Shown here one piece after another: positions 1-9,379 of a stretch of DNA of 57,918 nucleotides (position 1 is its first letter; each line of letters opens with the position of its first letter). The notes under the pieces are model-generated. The model did no database searches and had not been told where the DNA came from. It worked only from the letters and a program-made list of their open reading frames with translations. The translations under genes were made by a program, and so were the position numbers. Origin of the DNA: an uncultured Pedobacter sp. (lineage in GTDB: Bacteria; Bacteroidota; Bacteroidia; Sphingobacteriales; Sphingobacteriaceae); contig NZ_CAMLHF010000006.1 of the NCBI RefSeq assembly GCF_946479715.1, forward strand, positions 1 through 57,918. The letters are read 5' to 3'.

Positions 1-852
1 AGCAAACTCAAATGCGATATTAAGTATGTTATCTGGAGTTTCTAGTTTAAGTGGCGCCTGAATTTCAGCTATTCTCGCTACCCTTTTTTGCTCTTCCAGA
101 TCAGGATTGATAGTCTCTATGTTTTGTGGTGTATCTGTTGCCAGATAATAAACTGCAAAGGTTACGGATTTACCAGGTTGCAAAACGCTGTTCCCTTCTC
201 CTATTGTACCCATTATTACCGAATGAGATTGCACTTTACTTTTTGAAGGATCAGTTCTTACTTCCCGCTTTAAATACTCCATTGAAATAGTTTGTTCTTT
301 ATCTGATTTATTAGTAAAAACAAACTTCTCAATAGCCATTGGCCTATCTACAGAAGGAAAAAGGCTTCTTTCTATTTCTGTTAAAACAGGCATACCTGTT
401 TCGGCAGAAACCTTCATAATTCCTTTATGATTTATCTTTTTAATACTATAACCTAATGTGCCGGATTTACCGCTTTTCTCAATCGAAAAATCTAACAACC
501 TGTTGTTTATATAAAACCTTGGCAATTCATTATCCTGAAAAGAGTAAGAGATATGTGTTCTCGTTCCATCAGGCAACATTCTAAAAGTTGGGAAGACAAC
601 TGTTCTGCTAATTTTCGCTTTTCTATTGCTATCTAAACCATACTCAACCCACAATGCGATCTTTTCTCCTGCCATCTCAATATGATCTGTATGGGGTAAT
701 TCATTTTTAATAACCCAGCTAATACTGCCATCTTCCTGAATACCCCAACGATCTGTCTGTTTAGGTAATACACGCTGTTGAGCATAACTAAACGATTGAA
801 TGATACCCATACAAGCTGTGAGCACCACGGTATGAACAAGATTTCCCTTCAT
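1..852 (-). CDS. Secreted protein of unknown function, 3' end beyond the window (possible six-hairpin glycosidase-like N-terminal part)
   Basis: An open frame runs without a stop from an ATG at 852 to the left edge (284 codons), so the C-terminal part is missing. It begins with a signal peptide (MKGNLVHTVVLTACMGI..., ending near SYA-QQ). The rest is beta-rich and reads like the sandwich domain found in front of (alpha/alpha)6 glycosidase barrels. It contains the phrases RWGIQEDGSISWVIKNE, FPSVDRPMAIEKFVFTNKS and LETPDNILNIAFEFA; the last would open the helical barrel. Neighbours across the region act on glycans, which fits an exported glycosidase, but no catalytic part is visible. The reading frame is well supported; the family is a guess. 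Confidence 0.7.
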   Translation of the reverse strand, partial: MKGNLVHTVVLTACMGIIQSFSYAQQRVLPKQTDRWGIQEDGSISWVIKNELPHTDHIEMAGEKIALWVEYGLDSNRKAKISRTVVFPTFRMLPDGTRTHISYSFQDNELPRFYINNRLLDFSIEKSGKSGTLGYSIKKINHKGIMKVSAETGMPVLTEIERSLFPSVDRPMAIEKFVFTNKSDKEQTISMEYLKREVRTDPSKSKVQSHSVIMGTIGEGNSVLQPGKSVTFAVYYLATDTPQNIETINPDLEEQKRVARIAEIQAPLKLETPDNILNIAFEFA

Positions 853-978
853 GGTTCTTTATTTTTCTTAATCCTATCATAATTTATTCATTCTGGATTT
901 CAAGTGCAATTTGAGTAATACTTTGAGCTAATCTATTGCCACTATTAGCTAAGTAATCAACCGTATTAGCATATTCAG

Positions 979-1128
979 ATGTGCACAGTTTTTCATCTTA
1001 AAAAATGTTTATCTTTCGGTGCACCTCATATACATACTCATTTCGCTGACGAACACTTGTCTGAAAATTGGCAAGGATTTATGGAAGGTGCACTGGAAAC
1101 CGGAAAAGAAGCAGCGGATAAAATATAA
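979..1128 (+). pseudogene. C-terminal remnant of a flavin-containing amine oxidase
   Basis: A 49-codon frame ends in the phrase FADEHLSENWQGFMEGALE followed by TGKEAADKI and a stop. It matches the C-terminal FAD-binding signature of flavin amine oxidases (typically FAGEHxS...W.GxMEGAxETG..AA). The upstream 450 or so residues (GxGxxG dinucleotide fold, substrate domain) are absent, and the few residues before HIHTH are not recognisable. It looks like the tail of a deleted or recombined gene. It lies 21 nt before the next plus-strand gene. It could be translated as a short peptide from the ATG at 979, but no function is expected. Confidence 0.5.
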
Positions 1129-1149
1129 TAAGAACAAATAATATACAAA

Positions 1150-1947
1150 ATGAGATTAAAGAACTTTGGTTTTAGTTTGATGATACTATTCAGCTTCATA
1201 TCTATTTCAAATGCACAACAGGATAAGGTAGCTACACTTGATAACTTTTTTAATCATGAAACAAAAAAGAACAAAGATGGAAATGAGGTCAGGTTTCATT
1301 ACACATGGGAGGACCAAACACTAAATGGCTATTCCATACTCGGAGATATTTTTAAAAAGAATGGATTTCAGATCAAAAATCTTGATGGCGGACCAACCCT
1401 TGAATCCTTAAAGGGCACTGACGTATTCATTATAGTAGATCCAGACAACACTAAGGAAAACCCTAACCCAAATTACATCAACAAAGATCATATTGAAGCA
1501 ATTACCAAATGGGTAAAAGCCGGGGGAGTATTGGTATTATTAGCCAACGACAGTGCCAATACTAACCTTACACAGCTAAATATCCTCGCACAAAATTTCG
1601 GCATTAACTTTTCCAATAAAAGCCGAAACATGGTAAAAGGAAAAAACTATGAAACAGGAACAATAAATATTCCCTCAGGAAACGAGGTGTTTACGGCCTC
1701 TAAAAAATTCTATATAAAGGAACTTTCAATTCTTCAATTGAATCCACCTGCACAGCCCTTAATAACAGAGCAGAACGACGTTATCATGGCTACTGCAAGA
1801 TACGGCAAGGGGACTGTTTTTGCCCTTGGCGACCCATGGATCTATAACGAATATGTTGATGGAACCCGCATTCCCTCAACATACGAAAACTACAATGGTG
1901 CAGTTGAATTGGTAAAATGGCTTAGTTCAAGAATACCTCATCAATAA
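1150..1947 (+). CDS. Secreted GATase/DUF4350-like domain protein
   Basis: 265 residues with a clear signal peptide (MRLKNFGFSLMILFSFISISNA-QQ). The mature protein is a Rossmann-like domain: FHYTWEDQTLNGYSILGDIF, DVFIIVDPDNTKENPNP, AITKWVKAGGVLVLLAND, and near the C-terminus ATARYGKGTVFALGDPWIYNEY. This pattern matches the class I glutamine-amidotransferase-like / DUF4350 domain that in Bacteroidota is often attached to, or beside, unsaturated glucuronyl/rhamnogalacturonyl hydrolases. No GATase nucleophile Cys is visible, so a binding role is more likely than hydrolysis. Its last 26 nt overlap the 3' end of the convergent cytochrome gene. Substrate unknown. Confidence 0.75.
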   Translation: MRLKNFGFSLMILFSFISISNAQQDKVATLDNFFNHETKKNKDGNEVRFHYTWEDQTLNGYSILGDIFKKNGFQIKNLDGGPTLESLKGTDVFIIVDPDNTKENPNPNYINKDHIEAITKWVKAGGVLVLLANDSANTNLTQLNILAQNFGINFSNKSRNMVKGKNYETGTINIPSGNEVFTASKKFYIKELSILQLNPPAQPLITEQNDVIMATARYGKGTVFALGDPWIYNEYVDGTRIPSTYENYNGAVELVKWLSSRIPHQ

Positions 1948-4078
1948 ATATCCATGCTGGTTCGCCTTTACCCGGATGCCATTGAGGGAGTTTTTTAAAG
2001 TTTTTGCCTACAATTTTTAAACAAGAGATACTGAGCGGTTCAAATTTTGCATCTAACTTTACAAGGGCATTCCCTTCATCTTTAAGCGGCATTTGGTTTT
2101 TTATAGTCTTCAATAAACGAAGGCTTTTCTTATCCGCCCCTCCCCATATTTCAACTTCCTGAGGAAGTAAAATATAGGCAGAAACTTGTCTCATTACATT
2201 AAGTGTAACTGATTTCAAAGATATCGGCTGTTTAAAGAACATGATGGTTTCCATATTATTCTCTCTAAAACCAATCCATTTTCCCGTATTAAAATTGTTA
2301 TCACCAAGCTGATTATCTATCAACACCTTTGTTCCATTAGACTTATATTTCTCATTCGGTGGTAATAAAAAGGCTATGCTATCAGGCTTGTAATTACTTT
2401 GATAAAAGTTATTACTGATTACATCGCTGCTGTACCAGCCAACTTTATATGCTTTTGCTTTTAAAATTGTAGTCTCTTTAATTATTATCTCCTTGTTGTA
2501 CAATGGAGATTTAAGGCTATCAGGCTCTGAACCATCGGTAGTATACCTGATTTGCACACCATTTACAGGGTGCTTTACCTGAAGGGACAACGAATTTTTA
2601 AAAATAGAAACATCTGTACTTAAGCGAGGCTGATTCAATTTAACAGGGCTCTTTCCATCATCTTTAAATCCTCCTATTACGACCAAACCTTTGCCCATCT
2701 TTTGTAATTGAGCAATTTCATTTACACTTAATCCAGTATTCCACAGGGTTAATTCTTTCAGGTTTTTCATACCACCAAGTTGTTTAACCGAATTAAAACT
2801 AACTTTAGTTCCTGATAGCGATAATGCTTTTAAGAAGTTCAGCGATTTTAAATACTTGAGTCCATCACCTTTAACATCTGTAAAATTTAAGTTTAGTCTA
2901 CGCAGGTTTGCGAACTCCCCTATCGTCTTTAATTCCTCATCTTTAACAGGTAAGTTATTTAGATTTAACGATACAATCTGCTTTTTAACAGGCGCTAATT
3001 CCTTTATAGTTTCTGGCTTGTAAATGCTTCTATTGTATACGTTTACTTCCAATGCAGGTGAGATCTTGTCAAGAGGGTAAATTACACGATAATTGTTATT
3101 TAATTTCTGAACTGTTGCTTCCTCGGCAGCTGAAAAATCATAGATCTCTTCTGCAGACGCTACAGGGCCTAGCAAATTAGCTGCAAGTACTCTTAACGAA
3201 TCATTTGCCGGCAGATCTAAAACTTTCTTCTTTAAATCAGCATTACCCTTAATCCATAAAGCTAAAATAGTGGTTTCTTCTGTTGTCAACTGAGATTTAC
3301 TCTTAGGCGGCATATGCTTTTTATCGTCAACAGGAAGGTGTATTCTTTCCAGCAACAAGCTTATTTCTGGTTTTCCAGGCACAAATAATTTACCGTTCTT
3401 TCCTCCTTTAAGCATCGACTTAGCGTCAGTCAGAATTAAGCTGCCTTTTGCTTTTTCTAAATTATGGCAACTCAAACACTTCTCATTAAATATGGGCATG
3501 ATCACGTCATCAAAAACAACGGCTTTATCTACAGGAACCCTTTCTTTTTCTGGCATTACGGCTGCCAGAACAAAATTATCTCCGTGAGTTAATGTAGCTC
3601 CATAATGACCGGTAAGAATTAAACATAAAATAGTAATAACCGCTCCAATTTTAGCTACAGGTGCCTTATACCACAAAGAATTTCTGGACCAATAGATAAT
3701 TGAAGAGATAAAAACAATACTTACTCCTGTCCACTTGTGCCATTGCAAAGTACTGCCACTATAGCCTTCTTCTTTAGATAAAAACAATCCCATAACCACA
3801 GTTACGGCAGACAATAAAACTCCGGTTAACAATAAACCAGTGGTAAAATTCTGATATAGTTTTTCTCCTGTATACGACTCTTTAAAACGAAAGAATTCCA
3901 GCAACATGGCGAGCATTAACAGTACAATTGGAAAATGCAATACCATTGGATGCAACCGCCCCAATGGCTGCAACCAATATGGCACAACAATCTTGTCGCC
4001 AAATACCAATAAGAAGACAATAAAAATATTTAACGCAAATAATGCATTTTCAGTAAAACCCTTAAGCGTAATTCTCAT
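1922..4078 (-). CDS. Membrane-bound c-type cytochrome with LRR, chitobiase-C-like and discoidin-like domains
   Basis: 718 residues. About four to five membrane segments occupy residues 10-170 (LGRLHPMVLHFPIVLL and GHYGATLTHG supply conserved His, DUF2231-like). A periplasmic planctomycete-type cytochrome c domain follows, with one haem site KCLSCH (about 200) and a MPP ligand loop. Leucine-rich repeats sit near 370-460, a chitobiase/hexosaminidase C-terminal-like segment (IRYTTDGSEPDSLKSPLY) near 510, and a discoidin-like tail (VTLNVMRQ...QEVEIWGG). Last gene of a four-gene operon, 6 nt after the propeller gene. The layout suggests electron transfer at the periplasmic face of the inner membrane with carbohydrate-contacting domains attached. 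The substrate is inference. Confidence 0.8.
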   Translation of the reverse strand: MRITLKGFTENALFALNIFIVFLLVFGDKIVVPYWLQPLGRLHPMVLHFPIVLLMLAMLLEFFRFKESYTGEKLYQNFTTGLLLTGVLLSAVTVVMGLFLSKEEGYSGSTLQWHKWTGVSIVFISSIIYWSRNSLWYKAPVAKIGAVITILCLILTGHYGATLTHGDNFVLAAVMPEKERVPVDKAVVFDDVIMPIFNEKCLSCHNLEKAKGSLILTDAKSMLKGGKNGKLFVPGKPEISLLLERIHLPVDDKKHMPPKSKSQLTTEETTILALWIKGNADLKKKVLDLPANDSLRVLAANLLGPVASAEEIYDFSAAEEATVQKLNNNYRVIYPLDKISPALEVNVYNRSIYKPETIKELAPVKKQIVSLNLNNLPVKDEELKTIGEFANLRRLNLNFTDVKGDGLKYLKSLNFLKALSLSGTKVSFNSVKQLGGMKNLKELTLWNTGLSVNEIAQLQKMGKGLVVIGGFKDDGKSPVKLNQPRLSTDVSIFKNSLSLQVKHPVNGVQIRYTTDGSEPDSLKSPLYNKEIIIKETTILKAKAYKVGWYSSDVISNNFYQSNYKPDSIAFLLPPNEKYKSNGTKVLIDNQLGDNNFNTGKWIGFRENNMETIMFFKQPISLKSVTLNVMRQVSAYILLPQEVEIWGGADKKSLRLLKTIKNQMPLKDEGNALVKLDAKFEPLSISCLKIVGKNFKKLPQWHPGKGEPAWIFIDEVFLN

Positions 4079-4084
4079 AGAAAC

Positions 4085-5110
4085 TTATGCACGGGTAAAT
4101 TTATATGGATAAACTTTTCCAGAGGCCCACTGTGCTACGTAAAGATTTTCGTCATCATCTACACATACATCATGCGGATTCAGAAAGATTTTCTCTGCCT
4201 GAGACATAGGCTGTAAAACACCATCTTTATAAGTTGGTTCAGTACCTCCAATATTAGATACTACTTTATTGTTCTTATCCAGAATAGTAACAAAGCCACT
4301 ATTTTCCTTATTCAGATCTGGCGAACGCAATACCGCAGCATATAAATAATCATTTTTAATTACAGGTCTGCAAACACAAGCTCCAGGAAGTGCAATTACC
4401 TCCTTTAAATTTCCAGCCATATCAAAACGTTTAAAGCAATTACGGGTACGGTCTGTCACCAACAAAGTTGCTTCACCCTGTCTTTTATCGATACAAACCC
4501 CATGCGCATTATCCAGATTTTTTGTTTCAGTTCCTCTTCCACCAAAATGACTCAATAACTTACCTTCAGCATTATAATGCATAACATACTGTAAGCCGTA
4601 ACCATCTGCGATAAAGAAATCGCCATTATCTGCAACAGCTACCTCAGTAGGCACAAATTCTTCTTTCTTTTTATACACTCCGGTTTCCATCGGACAATCA
4701 AGTGTCATCAATATCTTTCCATCCAAAGTAGTTTTATACACCTGATGCCTGTTGGTATCTGTGATAAAAAGAAATTCTTTACTACCTTCTCTGTTAAGTG
4801 TTAATCCATGTGCTCCAGGGAATTCATGACCCCAGGAATCTAATAATTTGCCCGATTTATTATAGATCAGTACATTATTTTTGGTCTCATTTGTCAATAA
4901 AATAATCCGGCCTTTTTTATCCTGTACCATTTCATGACAATCATTTACCGGATTCTTGGCAGGGTTCAATTGTCCCCATTTAGCATCCATAGTATAACGC
5001 ATATTGTTGTGACCGTACACAGGTTCTTTTGATTTTGCTAATGTATCTTTCATAATAAAAAATCCGGCAGAAACTGCGGTTGTATGTTTTAAAAATTCTC
5101 TTCTTTTCAT
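4085..5110 (-). CDS. Exported six-bladed beta-propeller (NHL-repeat) protein
   Basis: 341 residues starting MKRREFLKHTTAVSAGFFIM, a short Tat-like or Sec signal. Repeats of the NHL kind follow: NDCHEMVQDKKGRIILLTNE, GAHGLTLNREG, EVAVADNGDFFIADGYG, DNAHGVCIDKR, and NPHDVCVDDDENLYVAQW. These blades commonly form six-bladed propellers that bind ligands or act as lactonases. It lies 10 nt after the DUF1501 gene and 6 nt before the membrane cytochrome gene, so it is almost certainly co-transcribed with them. It may be a periplasmic binding or assembly component of that redox set; the function is not established here. Confidence 0.8.
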   Translation of the reverse strand: MKRREFLKHTTAVSAGFFIMKDTLAKSKEPVYGHNNMRYTMDAKWGQLNPAKNPVNDCHEMVQDKKGRIILLTNETKNNVLIYNKSGKLLDSWGHEFPGAHGLTLNREGSKEFLFITDTNRHQVYKTTLDGKILMTLDCPMETGVYKKKEEFVPTEVAVADNGDFFIADGYGLQYVMHYNAEGKLLSHFGGRGTETKNLDNAHGVCIDKRQGEATLLVTDRTRNCFKRFDMAGNLKEVIALPGACVCRPVIKNDYLYAAVLRSPDLNKENSGFVTILDKNNKVVSNIGGTEPTYKDGVLQPMSQAEKIFLNPHDVCVDDDENLYVAQWASGKVYPYKFTRA

Positions 5111-5120
5111 AAAATATTAT

Positions 5121-6569
5121 TTATACTATTATGTCATTAATTACTTTGCCGGCTACATCTGTTAATCTGTAACGACGCCCCAAATGTTTAAATGTGAGTT
5201 TCTCATGGTTTAGTCCAAGCTGATGGAGCACTGTTGCATGAAAATCGTTAACGTGTACAGGGTTTTTTATAATGTTATACCCAAATTCATCCGATTCGCC
5301 ATACACTCCCGGTTTAATTCCACCACCTGCCATCCAGATACTGAAGCAACGCGGATGGTGATCTCGGCCATAATTATCTTTGGTCATTGCACCCTGACTG
5401 TAATTGGTTCGTCCAAATTCACCTCCCCAAATTACCAATGTCTCATCAAGCAATCCTCTTTGTTTCAAATCAGTGATTAAAGCTGCTGATGCCTGATCAA
5501 CATCTTTAGCCTGACCGGCCATTTCGTTAGGCAAATTACCATGCTGATCCCATCCTTGATGATACAACTGCACAAAACGCACACCGTTTTCACTTAACTT
5601 ACGCGCTAGTAAACAATTGGCAGCGAAAGTTCCCGGCACTAAACAATCCGGCCCATAAAGTTTTATAATATCGTCTGGCTCTTTAGAAATATCTGTTACC
5701 TCAGGAACAGCAGTTTGCATTCTATATGCCATCTCATATTGCTGTACTTTGGCATTGATCTCCGGATCATTAAATTCCTGATACGACATTTCATTCATCT
5801 CGGCCAGTTTATCCAGCATTTTTCTGCGCTCAAATCTGTTCAATCCTTCAGGATCTTTTAAATAAAGTACCGGATCCTCACCACTGCTAAATTGAACACC
5901 CTGGTGTGTTGAATCCAGGAATCCATTAGTCCATAGTTTTGAGTATACCCCCTGCCCATTACCCTTACCACGCGACAGCAGTACCGTAAACGCTGGCAGA
6001 TTTTTGTTTTCACTACCTAAACCATAGCTAAGCCATGCACCCATGCTTGGTCTGTTCCCTTGTTGCGCACCGGTTTGAAAGAAGGTTAATGCCGGATCAT
6101 GATTTATTGCTTCGGTAAACATAGATCTGATGATACAAATATCATCTACAACCTTTGCAGTATGAGGGAACAAGTCACTAATCCATGCTCTTGACTCACC
6201 ATATTGCTTAAAATCATAATACGAGCCTACCAAAGGGAAAGAAGATTGATTGGCCGTCATACCTGTAAGACGTTGGCCAGCCCTAATGGATGCCGGAAGC
6301 TCCTGCCCCATCATTTCTCGAAGCTTAGGTTTATAATCAAAAGATTCCAGTTGCGACGGAGCACCATTCTGAAACAGATAAATTACTCTTTTGGCTTTAG
6401 GAGCAAAATCAGGAATACCTGGAGGCAGACCGGCTTCTTCCATTGCTCCTGTAAATAAATCTGGAATTAATAACGATCCCAGTGCAACACTACCTAGTCC
6501 CAAACTTAATTTTGAAAGGAAGCGGCGTCTGTTAAAATTAAGCCCATGCTCCAAAATATTCTTTTCCAT
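5121..6569 (-). CDS. Tat-exported DUF1501 protein
   Basis: 482 residues. The N-terminus carries a twin-arginine signal (FNRRRFLSKLSLGLGSVALG). The body matches the DUF1501 family, an alkaline-phosphatase/sulfatase-fold group seen mainly in Planctomycetes, Verrucomicrobia and Bacteroidota: RVIYLFQNGAPSQLESFDYKP near residue 62, MFTEAINHDPALTFFQTG, SMGAWLSYGLGSEN, RFVQLYHQGWDQHGN, VIWGGEFGRTNYSQG and RDHHPRCFSIWMAGGG. His and Asp residues that could bind metal are present. It lies 3 nt after the DUF1549/1553 cytochrome gene and before the propeller gene. DUF1501 and DUF1553 genes are habitual neighbours. Enzymatic activity unknown. Confidence 0.88.
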   Translation of the reverse strand: MEKNILEHGLNFNRRRFLSKLSLGLGSVALGSLLIPDLFTGAMEEAGLPPGIPDFAPKAKRVIYLFQNGAPSQLESFDYKPKLREMMGQELPASIRAGQRLTGMTANQSSFPLVGSYYDFKQYGESRAWISDLFPHTAKVVDDICIIRSMFTEAINHDPALTFFQTGAQQGNRPSMGAWLSYGLGSENKNLPAFTVLLSRGKGNGQGVYSKLWTNGFLDSTHQGVQFSSGEDPVLYLKDPEGLNRFERRKMLDKLAEMNEMSYQEFNDPEINAKVQQYEMAYRMQTAVPEVTDISKEPDDIIKLYGPDCLVPGTFAANCLLARKLSENGVRFVQLYHQGWDQHGNLPNEMAGQAKDVDQASAALITDLKQRGLLDETLVIWGGEFGRTNYSQGAMTKDNYGRDHHPRCFSIWMAGGGIKPGVYGESDEFGYNIIKNPVHVNDFHATVLHQLGLNHEKLTFKHLGRRYRLTDVAGKVINDIIV

Positions 6570-6572
6570 AAA

Positions 6573-8927
6573 TCAGGATTTTGTAATGGTTTCTTCTAAA
6601 TTATATATTGCGGCTATTACTCCCATCATTGCAGCCAATTCAGTTTTATTAGCTTTTGCAGAAATTGGATACTCTCCCACTGCCAGAACTTTATCGGCAT
6701 TTGATTTTTGCTTAAATACCTTCAGCTGATCTGCATAATATGATGCCAGTAGTTTTATTTCTTTATCCTTCGGTTTTCGGCATACAATCTTTCTAAATGC
6801 TTTGCTGATTTTCGATTCAGCTGTTCCATTCTCCTGTAATAACCTATCTGCCAAAACACGCGAAGCTTCAAGTACAGTTGGATCATTCATCATGACCAAT
6901 GCCTGTAGTGGAGTATTGGTATTTAACCTTTTCACCTCACACTGATCTCGATTACTGGCATCAAAAATCCCCATGGTAGGCGGTGGTACTGTTCTTTTAA
7001 TAAAAGTATACATACCTCTACGATATAAACTCTCATTATGATCTTGCTTATAATTCGCCAGTATTCCACGACCAGACGTAGCAGCTTCCCAAAGCCCTGC
7101 TGGCTGATAGGGCTTAACACTTGGGCCTCCTATGGTATTCACCAACAAACCACTGCTTGAAAGTACCACATCACGAACCAACTCTGCAGGAATACGGTAA
7201 CGCGGTGCCCTTGCTAAAAGGATGTTATCCGGGTCTGTTTTTAGTTTTTCAGGCGAGACTACAGCCGATTGCCTGTAAGTAGCAGATAATGTAATTTGTT
7301 TCACCAAACGCTTGATATTCCAACCATGGTTCATGAAATCAACCGCAAGCCAGTCCAGCAATTCCGGATGAGAAGGCAGTTCTCCCTGCATACCAAAATC
7401 TCCGGAGGTTTTAACAATACCGCGACCAAAAAACTCTTGCCATACCTGATTTACAAATACCCTTGAAGTAAGCGGGTTTTTCTTATCAAACAACCATTGG
7501 GTTAGTCCCAATCTGTTTTTTGGATATTTCTCGTCGAATGAAAGCAATGACTTTGGCGTTCCTGCCTTTACTTCTTCTCCATGCGCATCATAAACACCCC
7601 TGTTCAGCACATAAGTTTTACGAACAGTGTCCTGATCACCCATCACAGAAACGATTAACTTACCTGTATCCTGCTTATTTATAAATTTCATGATGTCCTT
7701 TACATCAGCATTACTGATTTCCATAAGTGGCTTTTTAGCATAAGTCTCCGGTCCACCAATAACCGATTCAAGACCTACCTCCTTTACATTATTAAAAAAG
7801 GCAAATACCTGATAATATTCTTTTTGCGAGAAAGGATCGTATTTATGATCGTGACAATGAGCGCATTCAAGGGTAACACCTATAATAGCTTTGCCAAAAG
7901 TATTGGTACGATCAGTAACATATTCAACGCGATATTCTTCATCAATAACCCCGCCCTCTTCAGTGATTTTATGATTTCTGTTAAAGCCTGTAGCTAAAAG
8001 CTGTTCTTTAGATGCATTGGGCATTAAATCTCCGGCAAGCTGCCAGCTCACAAACTTGTTGTAAGGCATATTTTCATTAAAAGCATGAATTACCCAATCT
8101 CTCCATGGCCATTGAGTACGGTAACCATCATCCTGATAACCATGAGAATCAGCATACCTGGCAACATCTAACCAGTGCAAAGCCATTCTTTCTCCGTAAG
8201 CAGGGCTCGCCAATAAAGCATCAACCGCTTTTTCGTAAGCATTACTACTTGAATCAGCTAAAAATTTATCCATCATCTCAATAGATGGTGGCAAACCGGT
8301 GATATCCAGACTAACACGTTTCAATAATCTTTCCTTATCGGCTTCAGGATTAGGTGCTATTCCTTTATGTTCAAGTTTATCCAGTACAAAGTAATCTATT
8401 TCATTTTTAGTCCATTTAGCATCCTTAATCTTAGGCATTTGTGGTGCTTTTGGAGGAGTAAAGGCCCAGTGCTTTTCGTATTTAGCACCTTGTTTAATCC
8501 ATTTCTCTATTATAGAAATCTCATGAGCTGTTAATTTAAGGTTCGAATCCTTTGGAGGCATCATGTACGCCGAATCCTTAGATGCAATTCTTAAAAATAC
8601 TTCAGAGGCATTCGGTTTAAAAGGAACAAGAGCATGTGCCGATGGGTTTTCCTTTAATGCCTTATAAGCCTCCTCTGCAATATCCAGTCTTAAATCCGCT
8701 TCCCGTTTATTAGCATCGGGGCCATGGCAAATAAAACATTTGTCTGAAAGAATTGGTCTGACATTAAAATTGTAGCTAATGGTATCTGGCAGCTGTTCCT
8801 CGGCAACCTGAACAGTAGAAGGACTGTTACATGCCTGAATAACATATACAATAGCAAACAACGTCAGCATTAAATAAAAAAGCCTACGGTACATACGATA
8901 TCTATTTGGTTTCAATTGTACAGACAA
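6573..8927 (-). CDS. PSCyt1/DUF1549/DUF1553 c-type cytochrome lipoprotein
   Basis: 784 residues. A lipoprotein signal ends at YVIQAC; an alternative start at 8894 (MYRRLFYLML) gives a more typical signal length. A planctomycete-type cytochrome c domain follows, with haem site KCFICHG (about residue 64) and a YMMPP Met-ligand loop. Then come the DUF1549 domain (DYFVLDKLEHKGIAPNPEAD, WLDVARYADSHGYQDDGYR), a second CxxCH (ECAHCHDHKYDPFSQKEYY), and DUF1553 (NRLGLTQWLFDKKNPLTSRV, HPELLDWLAVDFM, RRGMYTFIKRTVPPPTM). It is the promoter-proximal gene of the operon. Family knowledge suggests outer-membrane or periplasmic redox chemistry; no substrate has been shown. Confidence 0.9.
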   Translation of the reverse strand: MSVQLKPNRYRMYRRLFYLMLTLFAIVYVIQACNSPSTVQVAEEQLPDTISYNFNVRPILSDKCFICHGPDANKREADLRLDIAEEAYKALKENPSAHALVPFKPNASEVFLRIASKDSAYMMPPKDSNLKLTAHEISIIEKWIKQGAKYEKHWAFTPPKAPQMPKIKDAKWTKNEIDYFVLDKLEHKGIAPNPEADKERLLKRVSLDITGLPPSIEMMDKFLADSSSNAYEKAVDALLASPAYGERMALHWLDVARYADSHGYQDDGYRTQWPWRDWVIHAFNENMPYNKFVSWQLAGDLMPNASKEQLLATGFNRNHKITEEGGVIDEEYRVEYVTDRTNTFGKAIIGVTLECAHCHDHKYDPFSQKEYYQVFAFFNNVKEVGLESVIGGPETYAKKPLMEISNADVKDIMKFINKQDTGKLIVSVMGDQDTVRKTYVLNRGVYDAHGEEVKAGTPKSLLSFDEKYPKNRLGLTQWLFDKKNPLTSRVFVNQVWQEFFGRGIVKTSGDFGMQGELPSHPELLDWLAVDFMNHGWNIKRLVKQITLSATYRQSAVVSPEKLKTDPDNILLARAPRYRIPAELVRDVVLSSSGLLVNTIGGPSVKPYQPAGLWEAATSGRGILANYKQDHNESLYRRGMYTFIKRTVPPPTMGIFDASNRDQCEVKRLNTNTPLQALVMMNDPTVLEASRVLADRLLQENGTAESKISKAFRKIVCRKPKDKEIKLLASYYADQLKVFKQKSNADKVLAVGEYPISAKANKTELAAMMGVIAAIYNLEETITKS

Positions 8928-9061
8928 ACTTTCATTTATCCGATTCTATAAATTTAAGATAAATACTTTAAATACCAATTATTATTTTTCTTAAAAAACA
9001 GAAAATGAAATTTTTAATGCTTAAATTGTTATAGCATATGTGACACTAAACACGACAAAAA

Positions 9062-9370
9062 ATGAATGCAGAATTTAACGATGTAGCACTAATAAAAAAT
9101 TCAAAAAAAAATAGATTTGAGCTTAACACCGATGATTATGTGACTTTTATAGATTACAAGGAGCATGGAAAAAAGATATGGTTGATCCATACTGAAGCAC
9201 CAGAAGAACTCAAAGGAAAAGGAACTGCAACTGCGATAGTAGAGAAAACATTAGCTTATCTTGAAGACAACAATTATAAACTCATCCCCTTATGTCCATT
9301 TGTAGTAACATACTTAAAAAGACATACTGAATGGAACAGAATTTTAGATGAAAGTGTAACTCCTTTTTAG
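9062..9370 (+). CDS. GNAT-fold N-acetyltransferase of the YjdJ/NATD1 type
   Basis: 102 residues, the usual size of this compact GNAT subfamily. Strand-helix pattern FELNTDDYVTFIDYKEHGKKIWLIHTE is followed by the acetyl-CoA-binding segment EELKGKGTATAIVEKTLAYL (the G-K-G-T-A form of the R/Q-x-x-G-x-G/A loop) and PLCPFVVTYLKRHTEW. No signal peptide, so cytoplasmic. It stands alone between divergent minus-strand genes and converges on the GH95-like gene with a 9-nt gap. The natural acceptor of this group is unknown. Confidence 0.85.
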   Translation: MNAEFNDVALIKNSKKNRFELNTDDYVTFIDYKEHGKKIWLIHTEAPEELKGKGTATAIVEKTLAYLEDNNYKLIPLCPFVVTYLKRHTEWNRILDESVTPF

Positions 9371-9379
9371 CGCTATATT

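Noticed and set aside
633..839. A 68-codon minus-strand frame near the left edge
   Set aside because: It is an out-of-frame shadow of the longer frame from 852 to the window edge, which has a signal peptide and coherent sequence.
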